Part shown: one piece after another, positions 1 through 7,301 of the stretch
Layout of the letters: each line of letters begins with the position of its first letter
Position numbering within the stretch: position 1 is the stretch's first letter
Assembly: GCA_024640385.1 (NCBI GenBank)
Contig: JAHEFC010000018.1
Span: forward strand, 1 to 19,021
Length of the DNA: 19,021 nucleotides
From: Sphingobacteriales bacterium
GTDB lineage: Bacteria > Bacteroidota > Bacteroidia > Chitinophagales > Chitinophagaceae
Direction: 5' to 3'
Notes under the pieces: model-generated
What the model was told of the DNA's origin: nothing
What the model saw: only the letters and a program-made list of their open reading frames with translations
The model's database searches: none
Position numbers and translations under genes: made by a program

Positions 1-55
1 CGGTATAAACGGAACAGAAATAAGGAAAGGTTCCATCACATTAAAGAGAGACTAA
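1..55 (+). CDS. C-terminal tail of a probable T9SS cargo/adhesin (partial, 5' end outside window)
   Basis: The frame starting at base 2 is open from the window edge to a TAA at 53-55 and encodes about 17 residues ending GSITLKRD. This resembles the end of the gliding-motility-associated (CHU/type B) C-terminal sorting domain, which usually finishes with a short strand such as GTVTLIR. In Bacteroidota, genes for such large secreted proteins very often lie immediately upstream of a PorP/SprF-family gene, exactly as here, where the next ATG is 27 nt downstream. Only the last codons are visible, so the assignment rests on a short motif plus synteny. A second frame is also open to base 63 but encodes only a basic, unremarkable peptide. 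Confidence 0.55.
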   Translation, partial: GINGTEIRKGSITLKRD

Positions 56-82
56 TCAACTAATATCCTGAAAAGAAAGATC

Positions 83-1009
83 ATGAAAATCATTAAAATA
101 GCAATCGTTTTTATAGGTGTTGCCCTGGCTGGTTCAGCCATTGCCCAGCAGACCCCTATGTATTCGCAGTACATGTTCAACATGATGAACATTAACCCGG
201 CGTATACAGGTATCAGGGAAAATCCCAATGCCACTCTGCTGATCAGAAGCCAGTGGGTCAATTTCAAGGGAGCACCATCAACCGGTAATTTCACTTACGA
301 TAATGGCGTGGGAAAGAAGAACCACAGCTGGGGTGGCCAGATGTATTATGATAAGATCGGTATTGAGAGCACCACAGGTGTGCAGGGTTTTTATTCTTAC
401 ATGGCTCCATTTGAGAATGCTACACTTTCACTGGGTATGAGCTTTGGCGTGATGAATTACAATATCGATTACAAGGATACCAATCCATACGACGCAGGTG
501 ATCCTGGTTTACAGAATGCTATTAACAGATTCCTCCCTACAGCTGGTGCCGGTGCTTTACTGTCTGGCAAGAGCTGGTGGATTGGACTCTCTGCTCCGGC
601 GCTGTTTAAAACCAAAGTGGTTTCAAATGATCAGAATGCTGTTGAAGGTGCCGGCGCCGAAGGGCATTATTTCCTGTCCGCAGGTTATGTGATCCCGCTC
701 AGTGAGACTGTGGTACTGAAGCCCTCTACTTTGCTGAAAGCCACATCCGGAGCGCCTGTGCAGGCGGATATTAACCTAAACGCCTGGTTCAATGATATGA
801 TCGGAGTAGGTGCCAGCTATCGTACTGGAAATGCCGTGGTAGGTATGTTTGAGTTTAAGTTCAAAGAGAAATTCAGGTTTGGATATGCTTACGAGTATAA
901 CACATCATACCTTAATAATTACAGCGGAGGAACACATGAACTGATGCTGCGTTATGATCTTCCCGGGCGTGTGGAGACCAAGAGGGAACTGGCCCCGAAA
1001 TATTTCTGA
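83..1009 (+). CDS. PorP/SprF family type IX secretion system outer-membrane protein
   Basis: The 308-aa product has a signal peptide (residues 1-21, cleavage after AIA) followed by the PorP/SprF hallmark YSQYMFN at 27-33 and NPAYTG at 38-43. The rest alternates aromatic/glycine-rich beta-strands, and a GGTHELMLRYDL motif near the end is the usual closing strand of the family. Length matches the normal 300-340 aa. Members sit in the outer membrane, and several help type IX secretion or surface attachment of the large cargo protein encoded just upstream. Here the upstream fragment looks like such a cargo tail, so the two probably form a cargo-plus-anchor pair. The ATG at 83 is the only start that gives a complete signal peptide. 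Many paralogues exist per genome, so this is a dedicated SprF-like copy, not necessarily core PorP. Confidence 0.9.
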   Translation: MKIIKIAIVFIGVALAGSAIAQQTPMYSQYMFNMMNINPAYTGIRENPNATLLIRSQWVNFKGAPSTGNFTYDNGVGKKNHSWGGQMYYDKIGIESTTGVQGFYSYMAPFENATLSLGMSFGVMNYNIDYKDTNPYDAGDPGLQNAINRFLPTAGAGALLSGKSWWIGLSAPALFKTKVVSNDQNAVEGAGAEGHYFLSAGYVIPLSETVVLKPSTLLKATSGAPVQADINLNAWFNDMIGVGASYRTGNAVVGMFEFKFKEKFRFGYAYEYNTSYLNNYSGGTHELMLRYDLPGRVETKRELAPKYF

Positions 1010-1031
1010 CAGATTATCCTGTTTACATAGC

Positions 1032-1063
1032 AGACCGATGAGTGATCATCGGTCTTTTTTTTT
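1032..1063 (+). terminator. Rho-independent terminator after the PorP/SprF gene
   Basis: A perfect 10-bp stem (AGACCGATGA at 1032-1041 and TCATCGGTCT at 1046-1055) encloses a GTGA tetraloop and runs straight into a nine-T tract (1055-1063). It starts 23 nt after the PorP/SprF stop codon and 50 nt before the cyclase ATG. It therefore separates the secretion pair from the cyclase-STAND operon, which must have its own promoter in 1064-1112. I could not identify a convincing TAnnTTTG box in that short AT-rich leader. Confidence 0.92.
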
Positions 1064-1112
1064 AGCCCTTATTTACTGTTCTGTATTCAAAATTATTTCC
1101 TTAATTTCCACT

Positions 1113-3209
1113 ATGTCTCAAACGCGCCAGCTAGCCGCCATAATGTTCACTGATATAGTAGGGTATACTGCCCTGATGGGGAATAATGAGCAGAAAGCGT
1201 TTGAACTGCTTCGCAAAAACCGCGAGATCCAGAAGCCAGTGATCGAAGAATTCGGGGGCGTCTGGATCAAGGAACTGGGAGACGGTGTAATGGCCAGTTT
1301 CCCATCGGTCTCTAACGCTGTATATGCTGCACTGAAGATCCAGGACGTTTGTAATAAGGCCAATGAATTCTCCCTGCGCATTGGTATACACCAGGGAGAA
1401 GTGGTTTTTGAAAACGGGGATATATTTGGGGACACCGTGAATATTGCTGCCCGCCTTCAGACCACAGCCCCTCCAAAAGGCATCCACGTATCAGAATCAG
1501 TCCATCACAATATTTCCAACAAGCACGACATCCGGTCTGAATTTGTAAGGGTGGAAGTGCTGAAGAATGTGAAAGAACCGGTGCCGGTATACCGTATTCT
1601 GGCTGCGGGAGATGTTGCCGGGGAATCCTTGAGCCATGGACAGAGTGTATCTTCCATAATGCCGGGGTATGATTATGACATTTATATCAGTTACAGAACC
1701 AATGATAATAAATACGATGGCTGGGTGACGGAATTTGCGTCTAAACTTGACCGTGAGTTAAGTGCCATGCTGAAAGACAAGCTGTCGATCTATTATGAGA
1801 AAGACCCGGAAAAGTCGGAAGATCTGAAAAAGGTGAAGGCGCTGATCTTTATTCCTGTTGTATCGATGACCTATTGCGATACCTCCTCACCCGTTTGGAA
1901 AGGAGAGTTCAAAGGGTTCCAGCAGGAATCTTTGTCAGACAGTATCGGCAATACAGTAAAACTTGCCAGTGGTAATATGGCTTCCAGGGTGATGCCCGTC
2001 AAGATCCATGATATAGATTCGGACGATATTAAGCTACTGGAGTCTGAACTTTCAGGCGGCTTGCGATCTGTGGATTTTATTTACCGGGAAGACGGTGTCA
2101 ACAGGCCACTCAGGCCTGCTGATGATGATAAGTTGCCTCATGCGCATGGCCCTCTTTACAGGAACCAGATCAATAAACTGGCCAATGCCATCAAAGATGT
2201 TGTAAATGGCATCAAGCTTAAGAATAAACAACCTGCTGAGGAAACCAGTACTTACCAGCCCTCTGCCAGGCAGATCGTTCCAAATGTTGTGGCCACTGCA
2301 ATTTCCGCGGCCATCAAAGTGCAGGTGATCGACAGGCAGAAACCCAGTATTTACCTGGCCTGGACCTCCAGCGACCTGAAGGAGAGCCGGGAGGAAATGG
2401 CGATCATCCTGAATAAGGCCGGCTTTAACGTACTTCCCTCCATAGACTGCCCGGCAGACGATGAAACCTTTAAGCAAAAGACAGAAGAAGAGATGCAGAA
2501 ATGCATTTGCTCGCTTCATATGCTGTCCGGGGAATTCGGCCGAAGGTTTGAATCCGATGAAGAAACATCCTTCCCTCAATACCAGTTCATGCAGGCCAGG
2601 AAACGAATTGACACACCTGGTGTTGAATTCAATGTATTTGTATGGCACGATCCGGCACATGCAGTTAATGTTAAACCTGCCCAGCAGAATTTCATAAAAT
2701 ATATCCGCAATAATATCACCCGTAATATGATGTTCTCCAACAGCCAGGGTCCCATGCAACTGGTTGACGACATCAGGGTGGCCATGATGAAGCAGGATGC
2801 CAAAGTGTACGATTCCAAAGACACAGATATCTTCTTCATCTTCAATCAGCAGGATGAGCAGGAGGCAAAACTTATAGTTGATGCGCTGAGCCTGGAATAT
2901 CCCGTTGAAACCATGAACATCCTTCCGGATGGTGAAGACTCCTACCGTGAGATGAGTTCACAGCAGATCCCGAAGAGTAAACTTGCTGTGGTATATTTTA
3001 AATATGCTGCTGACTGGGCACTGCCTTTTATCAAGCAGATTTGGAAACAGGTGGGTGGGGCATCTTCTCCCACGCCCATGTTCCTGGTTGGAGAAGACGA
3101 CCCCTATACAAACCTTGCCCGCAATTTCAAAGCACCCAAGGTAATTTCCGTCATAGTCCCTAAAGAGAACATTCCGGCTGAGGTAAAGAAAGTGTACAGC
3201 ACACTTTAA
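1113..3209 (+). CDS. Class III adenylate cyclase fused to a TIR domain and two further TIR-like domains
   Basis: The product has 698 aa. Residues about 7-163 are a class III nucleotidyl cyclase with every canonical catalytic residue: metal-binding D14 (FTDIVGY) and D57 (KELGDG), adenine-selecting K53 and D103 (DIFGD), and transition-state N110 and R114 (VNIAARL). It should make cAMP. Residues about 186-370 form a TIR domain (YDIYISYR; LIFIPVVS; YCDTSSPVWKGEF, with E265 placed like the TIR NADase glutamate). Residues about 411-560 (SIYLAWTSSDLKESREE) resemble DUF4062/TIR-like domains, and 570-698 (TDIFFIF...KLAVVYF) is a third Rossmann-like, probably TIR-related, domain. No membrane segment is seen, so it is cytoplasmic. 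ATG 1113 was chosen because the family begins just before LAAIMFTDIVG; the open frame runs upstream into the previous gene and its terminator. It is first in an operon with two STAND NTPases 39 nt downstream. TIR catalytic activity is inference. Confidence 0.88.
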   Translation: MSQTRQLAAIMFTDIVGYTALMGNNEQKAFELLRKNREIQKPVIEEFGGVWIKELGDGVMASFPSVSNAVYAALKIQDVCNKANEFSLRIGIHQGEVVFENGDIFGDTVNIAARLQTTAPPKGIHVSESVHHNISNKHDIRSEFVRVEVLKNVKEPVPVYRILAAGDVAGESLSHGQSVSSIMPGYDYDIYISYRTNDNKYDGWVTEFASKLDRELSAMLKDKLSIYYEKDPEKSEDLKKVKALIFIPVVSMTYCDTSSPVWKGEFKGFQQESLSDSIGNTVKLASGNMASRVMPVKIHDIDSDDIKLLESELSGGLRSVDFIYREDGVNRPLRPADDDKLPHAHGPLYRNQINKLANAIKDVVNGIKLKNKQPAEETSTYQPSARQIVPNVVATAISAAIKVQVIDRQKPSIYLAWTSSDLKESREEMAIILNKAGFNVLPSIDCPADDETFKQKTEEEMQKCICSLHMLSGEFGRRFESDEETSFPQYQFMQARKRIDTPGVEFNVFVWHDPAHAVNVKPAQQNFIKYIRNNITRNMMFSNSQGPMQLVDDIRVAMMKQDAKVYDSKDTDIFFIFNQQDEQEAKLIVDALSLEYPVETMNILPDGEDSYREMSSQQIPKSKLAVVYFKYAADWALPFIKQIWKQVGGASSPTPMFLVGEDDPYTNLARNFKAPKVISVIVPKENIPAEVKKVYSTL

Positions 3210-3248
3210 TTATTTGATTTAGCCGGGAGGCAACCCATAACTGTAACG

Positions 3249-6200
3249 ATGTTTGAATCTTATCAAATTTGCCCGTATACTGGTTTGAGATCCTTTACGG
3301 AAGAAGAATCACTGTATTTTAAAGGCAGGGAAGATGACATAGACCAGGCTACTAGCCAGCTTCAGAAGAATAAATTCCTGATGCTTACCGGTGCTTCGGG
3401 CGACGGTAAGTCTTCATTGATCTACGCAGGTATCATACCCAATGCCAGGTCTGGTTTCCTGAAATCGAAATACTCACAGTGGTGTGTAGCCGATTTCAGG
3501 CCAGAGCGTACTCCTTTCCAGAATCTCTGCAGGTCACTGGCCAGGCAACTGGAAATATCAGATCCCAATATTGTGGCGTCAGAACTGCAGCATGGTTTCT
3601 CTGCATTGGTGGATCTTTACCGGAATTCAAAAAGATATACTGATACCCAATCGGTGGCCTGGCAACTGGCAGATGACAAGGGCAGGGCCGCGTTGAAAAG
3701 AGAAGCTGCAAACCTGATCATACTGGTAGATCAGTTTGAAGAGTTTTTTACCAATACAGAGAATTATCAGCATGGTGTGCCTTCGAAGGAATCCAACCTG
3801 GTGCTGAATTTGTTGCTGGAAACAGCGCGTATTTCTTTGGATGAAGACCTGCCGATCTATGTGGTATTCACCATGCGGTCTGATTATATAGGGCAGTGTG
3901 CCGCATTCCGCGGACTGCCGGAATACCTCGGCTTTTCGCAGTTCTTTGTACCGAGGCTGAACCGCGTGCAATTGCAGCAGGTGATCGAAGAGCCTGCCAA
4001 ACTCAGCGGTAACAGGATCTCCCGGAGACTTACCGAGCGGTTGATACATGATATTACAGAAGGGGTGGATCAGCTCCCGATCCTCCAGCATGCATTGAAC
4101 CAGATATGGGTGGCTGCCGATCATGGTAATGAAGAGATGGATCTGCTGCACTATGCCATGGTGGGCGGAATGCCTGTAGATGAACTTCCGGATGAACAGG
4201 CACCTCGTTTTAATGAATGGTTCAGCAAACTGCCTCCTGAGATCAGAGCTTGTTATCATAAACCCAACCTGCAGAACGTACTGGATACGCATACCAATAA
4301 ATTGTATGAACAGGCTTCGAGGTACTATGCTGAAAAAACGGGGATGCAGATCTCCGGCGATGATGCCAAGATGATCATCCGTACTGCTTTCACCTGCCTG
4401 ACCAAGATCGATCAGAGCCGTGCCGTTCGAAACCGGATGACCCTGGAAGAGATCACTAATATCCTCAGCCATCCATCGTTCAACAGCCAGGTAGTCTGTG
4501 GGGTGCTGAATATTTTCCGGGAACCGGGAAACACGTTCATCCATCCATTCATAAAAGAAGACGAACCAGAGAGTAACAATATTGAGGCAGACCAGGTTCT
4601 TGATATCACGCACGAAAGTTTGATCAGGAACTGGAAGTACCTTGGGCAGTGGGCCAAAGAAGAGTATGAGAGCCGATCCATTTCACTTGATTTTGAGCAG
4701 CAACTGGGACGCTGGGTCAGCAGTGGTAAATCAAATAATTTCCTCTTATCCATAGGTCCGCTTACTTATTTTGAAGGCTGGTTCAACAAAGCGAAACCCA
4801 ATGCCTGGTGGATTGCGAGGTATCTGCCGGAGGAAACAAGCCAGGAAGAAAAATTGAACAGGTCAAAAGAAATCCTGGGCAATGCGCAGGAATTTCTGAA
4901 ACGCAGTGCGGATAAACATATAGTCACCCGAACCATCATGCGCTATGGCCCAAAACGAATAGCTGCTGTACTGGCTGTTATAGCCCTGGTGACACTGAGT
5001 TCATTTGCTGTAAAAAGCTATTTCGATAAGCAGAACAGTTCGGTATTGAATTCGATGCATGCGCAAAACATGAAACTGGCTGCTGATCCCAAGGTGACCG
5101 TGGTCAACCGGGCCGACCTGGTTTGTGAAGAATTGAAAATGGGACTGACCACCCCCCGGCAAGTGATTGACGGTATTAAAGACAGCATACAAAAAGTCAA
5201 CCTTGCCAATGCTGTCGCCAGCCTTTTGATATTCCAGGGCCGGGGAACACCGGAGAAGGAGATCAGGGAATCACTGTCTATGGCGGACAGCGTCCTGGAA
5301 TCATATCAAGTCCGCATCAATGAACCGGCCAATCTTTCTGCCTTTCTGAAAGAACAGAACGATCTGCGGGTGACATTGGAGTTTGGAAATTTTTATAACC
5401 CCAGTCCCTGGCTGGATGAGATAAAAAAACGAACCATTGCCCGCATGGCCAAACTGGTGATGCTGATCCTGGAGAAACAACCCGCCGGGTTCGACAACAT
5501 GAACGAGTTTACGATCTCGCTGGAGCATGTGATCAATAACAAGGGGTTCTCCGCAGAAGAGATCAATAAATTGCTGGCTATACTTTCCCCATTTGAAAAC
5601 CCTGAACCATCTGAATGGCTGCGTTCAAATTTCAAACAGGATAAAGTACTGGTAAGGGGTGAGCTCGATTACGGCTTCCTGCATAATGGTTTGTATCAGC
5701 AACTGGCTTATTTATATGCAGCTTCAGGAAACAGTCAGAAAGCATTGCAGTGCATGGATACCCTGCTGAAATACAGCCAGAGTAATTTCCAGGGGGACTA
5801 TGCTGCAGGCGGTGATAATGCCGCAAATATTGCAGCGGTGTTTTACAGCAATGGGACTACAGATAAATTGGATGAATTTGTACAGGGATACTGCATTCGC
5901 AAGAAGGTCAGTGAAGAGCAATTTTATGGCGTGTTGCTTGCGCGTACCATCACGGATAGAAGCACCAGTTCATCGCTGGATCTGTATTTCTGGACTGGAG
6001 CAAAAGTAAACCTGAACATTCGTTTCAGCCCTTCTGACCAATTGAAGTTCTTCTTTGAAAAATACAGGCAGCGTGTTGATGCTACCATTCCTGATCCGGA
6101 CTTTAAAAACTTCCTGATCGCCCATTCCTACAAGCAGGAAGGAATTTCAAGGGCACTTAGAATTTCAGATTCATCGAAACATGCATCCCTTGTGAAAGAA

Positions 6201-7301
6201 AGTTTTGACCAGGCGATGACCTGGTACAATAAAGTGAACCCCGCTTTCCTGGAACAACAGGACAGGATACTTGGTATCAGTAATATGGATGAAGAACTTG
6301 CTCCAAGGAAAGGATTGTTCATTTACCCCGATTACAGGCCACGCTATTTCCCCATAGAACCCCGGCAGTTTTTTCATTATTATGTCACGGACGAGTTTTT
6401 GGAATATATTATCGACAATGGATTGTTTGATAAATTTTATCCGGGCAAGGATGAGTTGAAGCTTCTGTCTTATTGGCTAAGCAACTACAATGTAAGGATG
6501 TTCTTTCCAAGGGGCTTTATGACGGAAAAAGCCCGGTATGAGGTTTTGCAGAAACTGGCTAATGAATTGGACAGGCGGAAGGCAGAACAGAGCCAGGATT
6601 TCAATCTTTTATATCTCCATCTTGGGAGAGAGGCACAAGAGGCTGCTGATACGGCCAAAATGCTTGTCTACTATCGTAAACTTCAACCTGGGACATTTCT
6701 TAATATCCTCCAGGTCAAGGAATATGGGAACAATATCAATGATCGTTCTCTCAGGCTGATCGCATATGCAGTAAAAGGATTTGCAGAAACGAATCATTTT
6801 GATGAGGCGCTTAGACTGATGACCGTGTTCAAGAAGGCCAATAACAGGTCGTCCATCTATTCATTTGCGGCGAGTGAAATGATAAAGGAAAACGGCGACA
6901 GCAAACTGGTGCAACAATTTATCGATTCCTCGAAAAGCGAGATACAGCGTTCGCAGCAGGCCATAGGCGTGCAGGCTTACCGGGAGAAACTCGCATTTGC
7001 GCTGGCCATGCAGGATCCTGATGGGAACCTGGCAGAGATCAGGACACTGATCAAGAATCTGCCACAGAAACTATTCGCCAATATGAGGATCTCGCAGGCA
7101 TTTGCTTTTCACGAAAAACTGTTCCGTGCCAACGAGGTCAAACCGGAGCTGATCTCAGACAATGACCTGGCAGAATTGCAGTGGAATATCCTGTATGGGT
7201 ATAGTTTGAAAAAAGAACCACCAGCAGAATGGAAATACTACAATCAGAGTTACCGGCCGTTTATTATCAGCAGTATTAATTACCAGGATGAAAGCAATTG
7301 A
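3249..7301 (+). CDS. nSTAND1-type NTPase with one transmembrane helix and a helical-repeat C-terminus (paralogue A)
   Basis: The product has 1350 aa. The nSTAND1 module starts at residue 8 (CPYTGLRSFTEEES). Walker A is GASGDGKSS (48-56, K54) and Walker B is LIILVDQFEE (D161, E164/E165). The downstream signatures are MRSDYIGQC (209-215), a winged-helix-like DQLPILQHAL and THESLIRNW (from about 454). A hydrophobic helix at about 571-588 follows the basic stretch MRYGPKR, predicting a cytoplasmic NTPase and an extracytoplasmic C-terminus. The remaining roughly 760 residues are helix-rich with TPR-like stretches (for example LYQQLAYLYAASGN) but match no family I recognise. STAND proteins are NTP-driven switches that oligomerise on ligand sensing. 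This one has no N-terminal effector, so the TIR-cyclase encoded 39 nt upstream is the natural partner (inference). The start is fixed by the module's N-terminus; a GGGAGG lies 18 nt upstream, too far for a usual Shine-Dalgarno site. The gene overlaps the next by 14 nt. Confidence 0.88.
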   Translation: MFESYQICPYTGLRSFTEEESLYFKGREDDIDQATSQLQKNKFLMLTGASGDGKSSLIYAGIIPNARSGFLKSKYSQWCVADFRPERTPFQNLCRSLARQLEISDPNIVASELQHGFSALVDLYRNSKRYTDTQSVAWQLADDKGRAALKREAANLIILVDQFEEFFTNTENYQHGVPSKESNLVLNLLLETARISLDEDLPIYVVFTMRSDYIGQCAAFRGLPEYLGFSQFFVPRLNRVQLQQVIEEPAKLSGNRISRRLTERLIHDITEGVDQLPILQHALNQIWVAADHGNEEMDLLHYAMVGGMPVDELPDEQAPRFNEWFSKLPPEIRACYHKPNLQNVLDTHTNKLYEQASRYYAEKTGMQISGDDAKMIIRTAFTCLTKIDQSRAVRNRMTLEEITNILSHPSFNSQVVCGVLNIFREPGNTFIHPFIKEDEPESNNIEADQVLDITHESLIRNWKYLGQWAKEEYESRSISLDFEQQLGRWVSSGKSNNFLLSIGPLTYFEGWFNKAKPNAWWIARYLPEETSQEEKLNRSKEILGNAQEFLKRSADKHIVTRTIMRYGPKRIAAVLAVIALVTLSSFAVKSYFDKQNSSVLNSMHAQNMKLAADPKVTVVNRADLVCEELKMGLTTPRQVIDGIKDSIQKVNLANAVASLLIFQGRGTPEKEIRESLSMADSVLESYQVRINEPANLSAFLKEQNDLRVTLEFGNFYNPSPWLDEIKKRTIARMAKLVMLILEKQPAGFDNMNEFTISLEHVINNKGFSAEEINKLLAILSPFENPEPSEWLRSNFKQDKVLVRGELDYGFLHNGLYQQLAYLYAASGNSQKALQCMDTLLKYSQSNFQGDYAAGGDNAANIAAVFYSNGTTDKLDEFVQGYCIRKKVSEEQFYGVLLARTITDRSTSSSLDLYFWTGAKVNLNIRFSPSDQLKFFFEKYRQRVDATIPDPDFKNFLIAHSYKQEGISRALRISDSSKHASLVKESFDQAMTWYNKVNPAFLEQQDRILGISNMDEELAPRKGLFIYPDYRPRYFPIEPRQFFHYYVTDEFLEYIIDNGLFDKFYPGKDELKLLSYWLSNYNVRMFFPRGFMTEKARYEVLQKLANELDRRKAEQSQDFNLLYLHLGREAQEAADTAKMLVYYRKLQPGTFLNILQVKEYGNNINDRSLRLIAYAVKGFAETNHFDEALRLMTVFKKANNRSSIYSFAASEMIKENGDSKLVQQFIDSSKSEIQRSQQAIGVQAYREKLAFALAMQDPDGNLAEIRTLIKNLPQKLFANMRISQAFAFHEKLFRANEVKPELISDNDLAELQWNILYGYSLKKEPPAEWKYYNQSYRPFIISSINYQDESN

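Noticed and set aside
954..1112. N-terminal extension of the cyclase to an ATG at 954
   Set aside because: It would overlap the PorP/SprF gene and read through its terminator; the cyclase family starts next to the ATG at 1113.
2052..2759. 235-codon minus-strand open frame inside the TIR-cyclase gene
   Set aside because: Antisense shadow of a coding region with clear domain matches; no start context or protein-like features.
1113..3209. Assignment as a Pycsar cyclase
   Set aside because: Pycsar enzymes make pyrimidine cyclic nucleotides; here the adenine-selecting Lys and Asp are both present, and the TIR is fused instead of separate.
3627..4613. 328-codon open frame on the minus strand inside STAND paralogue A
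   Set aside because: It lies wholly antisense to the nSTAND1 core, has no recognisable motif, and the plus strand carries all expected STAND signatures.
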